This document shows positions 33,011 to 42,107 of a DNA stretch of 64,000 nucleotides, piece after piece; the stretch's first letter is position 1, and the number at the start of each line of letters is the position of its first letter. The notes under the pieces were generated by a model. It worked only from the letters and a program-made list of their open reading frames with translations, was not told where the DNA came from and searched no databases. The position numbers and the translations under genes are program-made. This DNA is from Terriglobia bacterium (lineage in GTDB: Bacteria; Acidobacteriota; Terriglobia; Terriglobales; Acidobacteriaceae): contig JAIQFZ010000002.1 in assembly GCA_020073015.1 (NCBI GenBank), positions 59,853-123,852 on the forward strand. Direction: 5' to 3'.

Positions 33011-35542
33011 CTATGGCTGAGCGGCGATCTTAGCTTCCGACTCCGCACGATTGACCCGCTCCAGGCGCGGCTTTGCAAGTGTGCCGGTGACGCTCCACGA
33101 CTGTTCGTCGCTACGCGTCAGCAAGAATTTCAAGCCACTGTCGCTGGAAGCTGTTCCGCTTACCTGATAGATGCCGTCGCGCGATTCCAGCCTGCCTGCC
33201 GATAACTTCCAATTGCCTTTTTCGAGTTGCAGGTCGCCGGTAAAACGGTGCACGGGGAAAGGCATGGTGCTACGGGAGACATCGAGATGGATCAAGCTCC
33301 CGTTTCTCATGAGGAATTGAAATTTGCCGCTGGCATGGGACAGCAGTTCGGCAAAGCTGCCTCCCGATGCTGTCCCATCGAACCTCGCGTCGGCCGTGCC
33401 CGACACCCAGGCATCGTTCATCAATGCTCCCACCTGGGCGAGCGAGATGTTCAGCAAGGTACCGGTTGCTTCATACTTCGGCGGCTGGGTGGATACGTCG
33501 ATGGTCCAATTTCCTTGGTGTGTCCCCTGAAGCAGTTGGGCGCGCAAATTGGTCAGCTTGATTTGGCCGCGATCCAATCCGATTTGAGTCGCAATCTGGC
33601 CGGCGAGGACTTTCTTTAGTTGCAGGTGCCCAATCCGCAGGCTTCCCTTGGCCTGCACGGCCAGCAGAGGAGAAATCCCCGATGGATCGGCGGGGTTCAG
33701 AAGACGGTACCACGGCCGCTTGGCGGCGCGCGGCGCGAACCATTCGACGAGGTCGGCGGTTGAGAGTTCGTCAGCAGCCAGATCGAACTGAAAGACACAG
33801 TTCGGCGCCGGGCAAAGGCGTGGAACGGTGACATTGCCGCTCCAGTGCGTGCTGCCAATCTGAGCCGATGTCTTTTCCATCGATACCGCGTCCGGCGCCA
33901 GCGTCATGGTTGCGGAAGAAATCTCGATCGGTGCATTCAACCCGCGCATCTCGGCCCGCACGTTGCGCACTTGAGCGCTGCCAAGGATGGTGGGCGGTGC
34001 AAATCCCTGCCAGGGGCCAGAGACGTTGATGTCGACTTTGGCGAGTCCCTCGGCCGCCGGACCCGACCCGCTGAGGCCGAGCGTATTTGCCAGGCGAAAC
34101 AGGTTCCTCACGGTCGCGTCACCACGAACCAGGAAACGGTAGCCTGACGTGGATACCCATCCGCTCGCGATGACCGGTGTCGAGCCTCCTACGACGAGCG
34201 AAATCGTCCCGATTCTCAGATGAGGTTCGACTGGTTCCGGGCCACGATTGTCCGAACTGGCTTTGCCGGATCGGTTCCGTGGACGGGAGGCGCCGACCAG
34301 GCTCAAGGGAATATTGCCGAATGTAATCCCGTTTCTGCCCGCATTCGAGAAGAGCCGCACGTTGGATGCGGTGCCCTCACCCTTCATTTCGATCGGTGCC
34401 GAACCGTCGCGCACCGCGCGAAACTCGGCATCCAGCAGTCCGGCGGCCGACAGATCGGCGGGCAGTTGCTTCTTCGCCTGGCGCAGCAAGCCAAAAGCGG
34501 AAGCCAACGGTACCTTCTCAACCTTCAACGTGAGATCGTAGCTGGGCTGGCTCATGCTGAGGCGGAGGCGCCCCGCTACTTTGAAAGCGCCTGTGCCCGC
34601 CGGCGACTCGCACAGAAGATTGTCGAGCAGGCCATCGATAACGCTATAACGGCCCGAGCAGGCGGTGGCGAGGTGCACATTCTCACTGCCCAGAATGTCG
34701 TAGCGATGGAAGTCGTCGACCCGGATCGCGCTTTTGATGAGGAGCGCCTCCGGAGTGCCCGATAGATTTGCAGTAAGGTTCACGCCGCCGCGCCATCCCC
34801 GATCCTTGCCGGACAGGAGCTTGGTGATCTGTCCCAGCTGGCCTTTTTCCCATTGCACCGCGACCTGCACTGGGGTCTCGCGCAAAGTTGAGGCGCGTTG
34901 CCAGGTGGCGTTGATTTCGAGAAGCCCGGTATCGGTGAGATTGAAATCGGTGCGCACGGGTTGGGCCCTCATGCGCGCTCCCCACGAGTTCTCCGAATCC
35001 TGCCAAAGCGCTACGTCAGCATCGGTCAACGCGTAGGATTTTTTTGCCTGCCCGATCTTGAAATTAATGCGGGCATGGCCAGCTTCGAGGTAGGGGAAGG
35101 CTGGTCGCAGCTCGGAAGGAGATTTACTGGTCGGAGCCACTGGAATGTGCGCACTGCGCTCCAGCAGACTGGCCAGGTTCCAGCGGCCTTCCTGGTTGCG
35201 GACCAGGTTGATGCTGGGCTCAGTTGCGCTCAGGGTCGCGATCTCCAGTCGTCCGCGCAGCAGCGAGCGGAAACGAATGGCAGCGGAAACGTCCTGTGCG
35301 CGAATCATCGGTTCCGCGCTGAAAGCGGGATCGTCGTCGATCACCAGACCTTCCAGATCGAAACCCGGCCGGGGCAAAAGATGCACCCGTACGTTGTCCA
35401 GTGTGACTTTGCGGCCCAGAGCGGAGCCGATGGAGTTCGCAATCCGGTTGCGCAACCCGTACACGCCGGGGCGGGCCAGAAACAAGAGGAGCAGGATCGC
35501 CGCGAGGGCGGCCATCCCGCGCTTGGAGCGCAAAAGCTTCAC
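33011..35542 (-). CDS. AsmA-like membrane protein
   Basis: 843 residues: one N-terminal helix (~8-28), then a long beta-rich periplasmic body. The N-terminal AsmA block is visible (LGRKVTLDNVRVHLLPRPGFDLEGLVIDDDPAF; VSAAIRFRSLLRGRLEIATLSATEPSINLVRNQEGRWNL), as is the C-terminal AsmA_2-like part (AQVGALMNDAWVSGTADARFDG; FAELLSHASGKFQFLMRNGSLIHLD). AsmA proteins belong to the bridge-like lipid transfer group and affect outer-membrane lipid balance. The start overlaps the signal peptidase gene upstream by four bases (ATGA), so translation is coupled. Confidence 0.88.
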   Translation of the reverse strand: MKLLRSKRGMAALAAILLLLFLARPGVYGLRNRIANSIGSALGRKVTLDNVRVHLLPRPGFDLEGLVIDDDPAFSAEPMIRAQDVSAAIRFRSLLRGRLEIATLSATEPSINLVRNQEGRWNLASLLERSAHIPVAPTSKSPSELRPAFPYLEAGHARINFKIGQAKKSYALTDADVALWQDSENSWGARMRAQPVRTDFNLTDTGLLEINATWQRASTLRETPVQVAVQWEKGQLGQITKLLSGKDRGWRGGVNLTANLSGTPEALLIKSAIRVDDFHRYDILGSENVHLATACSGRYSVIDGLLDNLLCESPAGTGAFKVAGRLRLSMSQPSYDLTLKVEKVPLASAFGLLRQAKKQLPADLSAAGLLDAEFRAVRDGSAPIEMKGEGTASNVRLFSNAGRNGITFGNIPLSLVGASRPRNRSGKASSDNRGPEPVEPHLRIGTISLVVGGSTPVIASGWVSTSGYRFLVRGDATVRNLFRLANTLGLSGSGPAAEGLAKVDINVSGPWQGFAPPTILGSAQVRNVRAEMRGLNAPIEISSATMTLAPDAVSMEKTSAQIGSTHWSGNVTVPRLCPAPNCVFQFDLAADELSTADLVEWFAPRAAKRPWYRLLNPADPSGISPLLAVQAKGSLRIGHLQLKKVLAGQIATQIGLDRGQIKLTNLRAQLLQGTHQGNWTIDVSTQPPKYEATGTLLNISLAQVGALMNDAWVSGTADARFDGTASGGSFAELLSHASGKFQFLMRNGSLIHLDVSRSTMPFPVHRFTGDLQLEKGNWKLSAGRLESRDGIYQVSGTASSDSGLKFLLTRSDEQSWSVTGTLAKPRLERVNRAESEAKIAAQP

Positions 35543-36318
35543 CGCACAACCCGAAGCGTGCGCGACCAGCGCGTCTCATCAAAGAAATGAATGATGATGT
35601 GAGCCAGAAAGCTCAACCGGTCCCCAAAGCTGCGCATCTGGTACTGGTCGGGCGGAGTTGTGAACGACCAGTAAATAAACATGGGACGTCCGATCACATT
35701 CTTCCGCGGTATGAAGCCCCAGTAGCGGCTGTCATAGCTCACGTCCCGGTTGTCGCCCATGGCGAAGTAGCCGTCCGGAGGCACCACGATGTCATCGCCG
35801 TCCAGGTGCGAACGGAATTCCTGCTGCCACTTCTCATTTCGCACGCCGTACATTTCGGTCGGCGGCACGGCCGGAAAATTGTCCCGGTAAGGGTTGTAGT
35901 CTCCCTGTTTGTGCTGGACATACGGTTCATCCAGTTTCTGGCCGTTGCGGTACACCACCCCGTCGCGCAGATGAATGCGGTCGCCCGGGATACCCATGAT
36001 CCGTTTCACGACAAAGAGCCCTTGCTCTTCGGGCGACAGGAACACGACGATATCGCCGCGGCGGATGTTGCGATAAGGCAGCAGCGGCCCCATCCATTTT
36101 GTCGGTGGTGCGAACTGCTCGCGGTTCACGAATACGTGGTCGCCGATCAGCAGCGTGTTTTCCATGGAGCTGGAGGGAATCTCAAACGCCTGCAGGACAA
36201 ACGTGATGATGAACAGCCCGGTCACCAGCACGCCCGCCAGCGACGCCAGAAACTCCACCGTCGTCTCGTGCGGCTTCTCTTCCGGGATGTCTTCTGTTTC
36301 TTTTTCTTTCTTGGCCAC
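35539..36318 (-). CDS. lepB: Signal peptidase I
   Basis: 259 residues. A charged cytoplasmic start (MAKKEKETEDIPEEKPHE) precedes one membrane helix (~27-47). The catalytic domain has box B with the nucleophile in IPSSSMENTLLIGDHVFV, box D with the general base in FVVKRIMGIPGDRI, and box E GDNRDVSYDSRYWGF. It removes signal peptides at the periplasmic face of the inner membrane. It is the second of two adjacent copies and is followed by the AsmA gene. Confidence 0.93.
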   Translation of the reverse strand: MAKKEKETEDIPEEKPHETTVEFLASLAGVLVTGLFIITFVLQAFEIPSSSMENTLLIGDHVFVNREQFAPPTKWMGPLLPYRNIRRGDIVVFLSPEEQGLFVVKRIMGIPGDRIHLRDGVVYRNGQKLDEPYVQHKQGDYNPYRDNFPAVPPTEMYGVRNEKWQQEFRSHLDGDDIVVPPDGYFAMGDNRDVSYDSRYWGFIPRKNVIGRPMFIYWSFTTPPDQYQMRSFGDRLSFLAHIIIHFFDETRWSRTLRVVR

Positions 36319-36347
36319 AGTATCGATCCGTTCAGGAAATTGAAGTG

Positions 36348-37097
36348 TCAGCGTACCAGCCGGAAGGTGCGGCTCCAGCGGGTAATCTGGAAAAAGTGCG
36401 TGACGGCATAGGCAAGGTGATAAAGTCTATCACCCGCGTTCGGTGATGCGGGCAGATCGTTATTCAAGTTGGCGGCCGACCAGTAGATCAACAGCGGACG
36501 TCCAATAATATTCTCCCGCGGCACGAATCCCCAATAGCGGCTGTCCTGGCTGTCGTCCCGATTGTCGCCCAGCACAAAATAATGGTCTTCGGGAATGATC
36601 AGCTGGCGATCCTCCACCAACTTCCGCATCTGCGACCACCATTTGGCATTCACTCCAAAGGCTGGAACGTCGGTGCGTGGGAAATCGTCACGGTAGGGCT
36701 GGCGGTCCGATGCGATGTACTGAACGTAAGGTTCGTCGAGAGGCTGGCCGTTCACGTAGACCCGCTTGTTGATCAGGCGCACGCGGTCTCCCGGCACTCC
36801 CACCACCCGCTTCACGAAGTGCTGTGCGGGATTCACCGGGTAATAGAAGACGACGATGTCGCCACGCCGGATCTTGCGGTAGGGCAGCACATGGTTCCAC
36901 AGGCCGCTGTCCCCATAGCAGAATTTATCGACCAGCAGATAGTCGCCGATCAGGAGCGTATGCTCCATGGATCCCGATGGGATGGTAAACGCCTGCACCA
37001 CGAACGTGACCACGAAGATCGCGATCACCACCGTTCCCGCGACCGACTGAATCGTCGCAGGCCAGTCACTGGTCGAGATCTGTTCGCTCCATGACAT
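36348..37097 (-). CDS. lepB: Signal peptidase I (tandem paralogue)
   Basis: 249 residues with the same arrangement: a helix at ~20-40, IPSGSMEHTLLIGDYLLVDK (Ser nucleophile), HFVKRVVGVPGDRVRL (Lys base) and GDNRDDSQDSRYWGFVPRENIIGRP. All catalytic residues are present, so both copies should be active. It lies 21 bases downstream of rnc, as lepB does in many bacteria, which marks this copy as the ancestral one by position. Confidence 0.93.
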   Translation of the reverse strand: MSWSEQISTSDWPATIQSVAGTVVIAIFVVTFVVQAFTIPSGSMEHTLLIGDYLLVDKFCYGDSGLWNHVLPYRKIRRGDIVVFYYPVNPAQHFVKRVVGVPGDRVRLINKRVYVNGQPLDEPYVQYIASDRQPYRDDFPRTDVPAFGVNAKWWSQMRKLVEDRQLIIPEDHYFVLGDNRDDSQDSRYWGFVPRENIIGRPLLIYWSAANLNNDLPASPNAGDRLYHLAYAVTHFFQITRWSRTFRLVR

Positions 37098-37118
37098 AGT
37101 GAGAAAGTCGGACCCGTT

Positions 37119-37898
37119 CTAGAGAGTGCTCCCGTTCTTTACCGCACGCCGTCTGGCTGCATCCGGCAGGGTCGACAGGTGCTCTAACACTTGCCGCGCC
37201 GCTTCCTGTTCGGCGCGTTTCTTGGTTGTTCCTTGCGCGCGCGCCACAAATTCAGCGATCTCCGGTTCGGCGAGCTTGATCTCGACGGTGAAAGTCTTCT
37301 TGTGTTCCGGTCCTTCTTCTTTCACAAGCGCGTACACGGGCTGAGGTCTCCCGCTGGCCTGCAACCTTTCCTGCAGCGCGGATTTGAAATCCATCACCGG
37401 CATCGCGCTGGTCTCCAGTTTCATGTGCGCCAGCTCCGGATCGACGATCGCGCGCAGGATGAAATCCCGCGCTACCGGCCATCCGCCGTCCAGATAGAGC
37501 GCCGCCAGGATCGCCTCCAGCGCGTCGACCAGCAACGTTGCTTTCGTGCGGCCACCGCTTTTTTCTTCTCCACGGCCGAGGCGCAGGTAATGACCGATCT
37601 GAAGTTGCTCGGCGACGCGCAGCAAATGCCTCTGCCCTACCAGATGCGCGCGCAGCTTCGAGAGGTGGCCTTCCTGGAATTCGGGGAAGCGATGGAACAG
37701 CGCCTCGCTGGTGACCAGGCCGAGCACGGCATCGCCCAGGAATTCGAGCAGTTCGTTATCGCCGGCGCGGGGCGACGCGCCCAGTGCCTCCACCTCGCGC
37801 GCCTGCGAACTGTGGGTCAGGGCCTGCTCGATCAATTCGCGGCGCTGGAAGTGGTGTCCGAGGCTTTCTTCCAGCGCCATAATTTCGCGTGACTTCAT
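37119..37898 (-). CDS. rnc: Ribonuclease III
   Basis: 259 residues. The RNase III domain has the signature DNELLEFLGDAVLGLVTSEAL (~47-68, with the catalytic Glu and Asp) and LVDALEAILAALYLDGG (second Asp/Glu pair, ~125-141). The C-terminal dsRNA-binding domain (~168-245) runs DFKSALQERLQASGRPQPVY through TTKKRAEQEAARQVLEHL. It processes rRNA precursors and structured mRNA. It leads a unit rnc - lepB - lepB - asmA on the minus strand. The start could also be Met7. Confidence 0.95.
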   Translation of the reverse strand: MKSREIMALEESLGHHFQRRELIEQALTHSSQAREVEALGASPRAGDNELLEFLGDAVLGLVTSEALFHRFPEFQEGHLSKLRAHLVGQRHLLRVAEQLQIGHYLRLGRGEEKSGGRTKATLLVDALEAILAALYLDGGWPVARDFILRAIVDPELAHMKLETSAMPVMDFKSALQERLQASGRPQPVYALVKEEGPEHKKTFTVEIKLAEPEIAEFVARAQGTTKKRAEQEAARQVLEHLSTLPDAARRRAVKNGSTL

Positions 37899-37931
37899 GA
37901 GAGAGTGGGGCCGTCATTCAGCCCCGGGCGG

Positions 37932-38801
37932 TCAGTTCTTGGGAGGCTGGCTGGCGGGCTGAGCCGGCGGCGCTCCTCCTGTGAGTTGCTGCAAGCGGTC
38001 GCGCTCCCGGCGGGCCGGAGTGCCAATCGCCGTGTTGTCCTGCGTCAATTCCACTGCGCGGTTGGCCACTTTGAGCGCCTCAGGGTATTTTTGCTGCTTG
38101 TCTAGAGAGAGCGCCAGGCGAAGAACCACGACGGGGTCGGGCTGGGAAGGGTAGGCGTCGATGGACTTCTGCAGATTTTCCTGCGCCACCGGGTAATTCT
38201 CCTTCTTGTATGCGATGGTCCCCACAATGGAGTAGGCGTTGGAGCGCAGCAGCGACTTATACGCATCCAGCTTGTCCTGGGGCGTGCCGGCCGGGGCATT
38301 GATGTCAGTGTCCACCGTTGAGGTGGCCTTCGTGGCCATCTTCACTGCCTCGTCGTAGCGCTGGTCCCTGTCCAGATCCGTATCACGCGTTTTCTCCGCG
38401 ATGACTTCGGCCACCATTACCAGGGCCTCTGGATCATCTCCATCGAAACTGAGCACCTTACGCCCCATGGCCTCGGTCTTTTCGCCATTGTTAGCGCTCT
38501 GGTAATTGCGCATGGCATTCTTATACAGCAGGACGCGCAGTTCGCTGTCGGGGAACTTGGTGGCAAAATCGTCCGACGCTTTTTCAAAAGCCGCCGGATC
38601 GGTATTCGCAGCCGCCGTTTTGTATGCGTCGAATTCCGGCTGAGTCTTCGCTTGCGGTGGACGCTTGGCCGCCGGCGCCGCACCCTGCGCTGGCGCCGCC
38701 TGGCCCGGCGGAGGGGTCTGCTGCGCGGGCTGTCCGCTGTTCTGGGCCGCGGCGCAGAGGGCAATACTCCATACCGCTAGAATGACTGCTATTCGCTTCA
38801 T
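37932..38801 (-). CDS. Secreted TPR protein
   Basis: 289 residues with a signal peptide (1-19) and a Pro/Gln/Ala-rich linker (20-55), then TPR-like repeats (AYKTAAANTDPAAFEKASDDFATKFPDSELRVLLYKNAMRNYQ; DAYKSLLRSNAYSIVGTIAYKKENYPVAQENLQKSIDAYP; VVLRLALSLDKQQKYPEALKVANRAVEL). A periplasmic scaffold or adaptor is likely. Sequence CGTGATCC before the gene leads directly into an 8-mer repeat element. Confidence 0.8.
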   Translation of the reverse strand: MKRIAVILAVWSIALCAAAQNSGQPAQQTPPPGQAAPAQGAAPAAKRPPQAKTQPEFDAYKTAAANTDPAAFEKASDDFATKFPDSELRVLLYKNAMRNYQSANNGEKTEAMGRKVLSFDGDDPEALVMVAEVIAEKTRDTDLDRDQRYDEAVKMATKATSTVDTDINAPAGTPQDKLDAYKSLLRSNAYSIVGTIAYKKENYPVAQENLQKSIDAYPSQPDPVVVLRLALSLDKQQKYPEALKVANRAVELTQDNTAIGTPARRERDRLQQLTGGAPPAQPASQPPKN

Positions 38802-38820
38802 GCTGTCTCCCGTGATCCTT

Positions 38821-38909
38821 AAGGTTTCAAAGTTTCAGAGTTTCAAGCTTTCAAAGACGGCAGGCGATCCTGCAACCTTGAAGCCTTGAAACTTTGAAAC
38901 ACTGCAACC
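38821..38909. repeat. Octameric inverted-repeat element (GTTTCAAA)
   Basis: The left arm is GTTTCAAA-GTTTCAGA-GTTTCAAG-CTTTCAAA-G (from ~38,824). The right arm is built of CCTTGAA, GCCTTGAAA and CTTTGAAAC, ending ~38,909. It uses 8-base rather than 7-base units and occupies nearly all of the gap between two TPR genes. A related element lies at 53,176-53,371. Confidence 0.75.
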
Positions 38910-38914
38910 TGGCA

Positions 38915-40429
38915 TTACTGTGGCTCTCTCGCCTGCGGGGGCTCGTACGGCTGCTCCAGCCCGCGCTGCGCCGCTGTCTTCACTTCCGGAAGCGCTCCTC
39001 CGGGCGAATTCAAGGCGGCGCGATACTGATCCACGGCGGCGTCCCGATTTTCTTTCAAATCGAAGATTCGGCCAAGATAAATATGCGACCAGGCAATCAC
39101 CTTGGGCTCGCGGGCCATTTGCAGCGCGCGTTCAAAGTAGGTTCGTGCCCCTTCCATGTCGCGATTGGCGGTGGCGACCTGCGCCAGAATAAATAACGCG
39201 CGCCCGGGATCCCCTTCTTCCTGGTCCAGAGCCTGCTGCGCCAATTTCTGCGCCGTCTCCGGATCTCCTGCGGACAGGCGCCGCTCCGCGTTCAGGAGCA
39301 GGCGCTCATCCCTGGGACGCGCCAGGTGCAGAATCTCCGGAGCTGCTTCCCCGACGAACTGGATTTGCGAAGCCCGCTTCATTTCCCTGCCGATGTCAAT
39401 CGCACCCAGCATGTCCGCATACGCGTTGCGCATCCCGACGGGGTCTCGTTCAAACTTTGCCAACGCATCGTAGAAGTAGCGGGTCAGGACGTACCCCTCC
39501 AGGTCGGCGTCGTGGATGCTCTTCTCTCGCTCGGCCTCGGGTGTGTTGGAAGCCAGGGTGCGCGTCTCGATCGCCCGCACCAGGCACTCGGTTACCAGCA
39601 GGGAGATATGGTCCTTGAAGACCTCATCCATGGGTGCGGTCTTCACTTCGTCCAGCAGCGGCTCCAGTCGCTTAAACGACGCGCCGTTCTTGAGCGCCAA
39701 CGGATCCAGAAGATAGTGCAGATAGGTGTGCCGAATCTGCTGCATCTTCATGGCCGTGCCCGTCGACGGTGAAATCACGACGTAGTAGTCCGATCCGTAG
39801 TTGCGCGCGTTGGTCTGGCCCGGCGCACCCATGGCATCAAGATAGACCGTGAACTGGCGTCCGAGGTAGCCGGACGAGGGCAGTTTCAGGTAAATCTCCG
39901 TCTCAAACGTCATCTTCGCCAGCGGATCATGATAAATCTGCGTCAGTTCGTTGTACCGTTCGCGGTGCCGTTCCCAGATGGCGTGCAAGCCGACCTTTTC
40001 GTAGAACGGTTGCAGGGCCGCAACCATGCCCGCCACTGCCACGGCATCGGGTGGAAGCTCCGCCTGCTTCACCTTGGGCGTGAAGGTGGGTGCTTCCCCG
40101 AGATAAAGAGCCAGCGAGACATAGGGTGCCAGGTCTCGCGAGGGATCGGTCGCCTGGTGTTCTCGGTAGAACGCGCACAGCGGAGCGATCGCCTCCTGCG
40201 CTCCCGGAGTATTCTGGACCGCCTTTGCGACTTCCAACCGGATCTGCGTGCGCAGCGGGTCCGAAGCGTTCAACTCCTGGTCGTAGCCGCACGTGTTAAT
40301 CGCGGTCAGGACCGTGAACAGGGTCTCACTGGTTTCGAGAGACACCGGCGGTGTGTTCTCGGCAAAACTGCACCATGCCGACGCTACGGCCAAGCTTAGA
40401 ACGAACGCCAGTCGACAATTCTGTCCCAG
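38915..40429 (-). CDS. Secreted TPR protein with HxxxH-like motif
   Basis: About 504 residues. The start is placed at a CTG codon (40429) because GGAGG lies five bases before it and it restores a full signal peptide (GQNCRLAFVLSLAVASAWCSFA); a TTG at 40393 would truncate the signal. The middle region has YYVVISPSTGTAMKMQQIRHTYLHYLLDPL, where HTYLH could be a degenerate metalloprotease motif. The C-terminal third carries TPR repeats (GDPGRALFILAQVATANRDMEGARTYFERAL). I recognise the type as common in Acidobacteriota but no function. It lies in a row with a second TPR gene on the same strand. Confidence 0.75.
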   Translation of the reverse strand: MGQNCRLAFVLSLAVASAWCSFAENTPPVSLETSETLFTVLTAINTCGYDQELNASDPLRTQIRLEVAKAVQNTPGAQEAIAPLCAFYREHQATDPSRDLAPYVSLALYLGEAPTFTPKVKQAELPPDAVAVAGMVAALQPFYEKVGLHAIWERHRERYNELTQIYHDPLAKMTFETEIYLKLPSSGYLGRQFTVYLDAMGAPGQTNARNYGSDYYVVISPSTGTAMKMQQIRHTYLHYLLDPLALKNGASFKRLEPLLDEVKTAPMDEVFKDHISLLVTECLVRAIETRTLASNTPEAEREKSIHDADLEGYVLTRYFYDALAKFERDPVGMRNAYADMLGAIDIGREMKRASQIQFVGEAAPEILHLARPRDERLLLNAERRLSAGDPETAQKLAQQALDQEEGDPGRALFILAQVATANRDMEGARTYFERALQMAREPKVIAWSHIYLGRIFDLKENRDAAVDQYRAALNSPGGALPEVKTAAQRGLEQPYEPPQAREPQ

Positions 40430-40528
40430 GGAATCCTCCGTGATCGTGGGCGCAAATGGATGGTCAGAAAATAGTGTACGAACTGCTCAATTCGGGGTCA
40501 AACCGATAAGGAGCTGAGTGTCCTTATT

Positions 40529-40611
40529 TAACCACGAAGGACACAAAGGAGCACGAAGGAGATCCTTCGTGCATTGACGCCTTTGTGGGACTTCGTGTCC
40601 TTATGTGGTTG
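40529..40611. repeat. Inverted repeat ACCACGAAGGACACA...TTCGTGTCCTTATGTGGT
   Basis: The left arm (40529-40560, AACCACGAAGGACACAAAGG followed by AGCACGAAGG) and the right arm (40564-40611) are inverted, with units of ~7-9 bases. The flanking 40430-40716 gap contains no gene. Confidence 0.7.
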
Positions 40612-40716
40612 ATGAATTGAAGGCTGCTCAGAAAATTCCCAGCGGAGCGGCGGTATGCGGGCCCAGAAGATCCCGAAAAGGGAGAGTGTCACTTCGCCTT
40701 GGTGAGACGCCGTGTC

Positions 40717-41388
40717 CTAGCCCCGCACGCTGATCTTGGAAAACGAAATCACCGCCCGTCCCGCCGTCGGTCGTCCCATCGAAAGCGCCGGCCGGAAGGT
40801 CGTGAAGATCAGCAGATTCTTCACCTGCGGAAGGACCGTCTTGGCATCTTCAGACTGCGACAGAATGCGGTAGTCCTGCACCCGGCCGTTGGCATCCACG
40901 TAGGCTTCAATCACCACCGAATCCTCGCCGATGCTGCCCAGCGACGTGCCGAACACGGATTGTTCCAGTTGCGGCGCGGTGTAGAGCATGAGCGGAACGT
41001 CTCCGCTCGAGGCCTGCAATTGGCTGGGCAAGGCAATAAAGCCCAGCAGCAACCCGAAAATCAGGACCGCGCTCACCAGTCCGGCCGTGGCCGGAACCAT
41101 GAAGGCGTTGAGAGCGTTCTCGAACCGGACCAGCACACCCTCAAAGCGGGAACGTCGCTTCTGCGCGGCTTCACGTGAGATTGCAACCCTCAACTTGAGC
41201 GCCAGATCGGCCGGCGCTTTTTTCGATCCAAGATTGGCAAGCAACAACTGCGTGCGCCGCACTGCGGCATATTCGCGCGCGCAACGGGAACACTCTTCCA
41301 TATGGCCGCTGAGCGCGCGCATGTCGCGCCCGCTCGCCTGGCCATCCAGATACGGCGAGAACAGCTTTTTGGCCTCCCCGCAGTTCAT
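40717..41388 (-). CDS. Zinc-finger anti-sigma factor fused to a TonB-C-like domain
   Basis: 223 residues from the ATG at 41388. Residues 1-45 form a zf-HC2 anti-sigma zinc finger (MNCGEAKKLFSPYLDGQ and SGHMEECSRCAREY, H-x3-C-x2-C). A helix crosses the membrane at ~98-118. The periplasmic end (~150-223) runs VVIEAYVDANGRVQDYRILSQS through FTTFRPALSMGRPTAGRAVISF, the pattern of a TonB C-terminal domain. Its ATG overlaps the sigma-factor stop by four bases, so it should hold that sigma factor at the membrane. The TonB-like sensor end is unusual. Confidence 0.85.
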   Translation of the reverse strand: MNCGEAKKLFSPYLDGQASGRDMRALSGHMEECSRCAREYAAVRRTQLLLANLGSKKAPADLALKLRVAISREAAQKRRSRFEGVLVRFENALNAFMVPATAGLVSAVLIFGLLLGFIALPSQLQASSGDVPLMLYTAPQLEQSVFGTSLGSIGEDSVVIEAYVDANGRVQDYRILSQSEDAKTVLPQVKNLLIFTTFRPALSMGRPTAGRAVISFSKISVRG

Positions 41389-42107
41389 GGTGTCACCTCT
41401 ACCTCTCTGCCACCACGCGAACCCTCGGCCGTCCTGTCGCGGCACTCCTCGGGAGCGATCAGCCCCAGCTCGGGGCCTACCTCCCGCACATATCCAGCCA
41501 GTCTTTTCCGTAAGGCGTCACGGCCGCGCGTGATGCGCGATTTCACCGTGCCCGGGGAAATCTGCAGAACTTCCCCGATCTCTTCGTACGACATCTCTTC
41601 CAGATCGCGAAGGATCAACGCTGTCCGGTAGGGCTCGGGCACGTGCTGCAAGGCTTGTCCTACCGCGTTGCGCACTTCGGCATGGGCGAAGCTGTCGAAC
41701 GGCGACTCGCGCGGGTCCACCAGGCGCTTTTCCCCCGCAAATTCCAGTTCGCCCGCTTCGACCGGATCAATCGGAGTCTCGTGCGCCTTGTGCCGGAACC
41801 ACCACCGCCGCCGATTCGCGGCTTCATGCAGGGCGATGCGGTAGATCCATGTCTTCAGGCTCGACTCGCCGTGGAAATGCTTGATCCCGCGGAAGACCTT
41901 GAGAAACACATCCTGGGTGGTGTCGGCCGCGTCGGCGGGATCATTCACGATGCGGTAAACAAGGCTGTAAATGGGCTGATGGAATTCTCCAATCAGCCAG
42001 GCGTAGGCATCTTCGGAGCCAGCCTTCAACTCGGCAATGACACCGGATTCCTGGGTTCGGGCCCCGATAGCGCTTGCAAGATCGCCCAATGTCGTAGCTC
42101 CCGCCAT
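41385..42107 (-). CDS. ECF-type RNA polymerase sigma factor
   Basis: 240 residues with region 2 (FHQPIYSLVYRIVNDPADAADTTQDVFLKVFRGIKHF, then SSLKTWIYRIALHEAANRRRWW) and region 4 (LQHVPEPYRTALILRDLEEMSYEEIGEVLQISPGTVKSRITRGRDALRKRL). It directs RNA polymerase to stress or envelope promoters and is presumably restrained by the anti-sigma partner overlapping its stop. RpoE/SigW-like by sequence pattern. Confidence 0.93.
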   Translation of the reverse strand: MAGATTLGDLASAIGARTQESGVIAELKAGSEDAYAWLIGEFHQPIYSLVYRIVNDPADAADTTQDVFLKVFRGIKHFHGESSLKTWIYRIALHEAANRRRWWFRHKAHETPIDPVEAGELEFAGEKRLVDPRESPFDSFAHAEVRNAVGQALQHVPEPYRTALILRDLEEMSYEEIGEVLQISPGTVKSRITRGRDALRKRLAGYVREVGPELGLIAPEECRDRTAEGSRGGREVEVTP

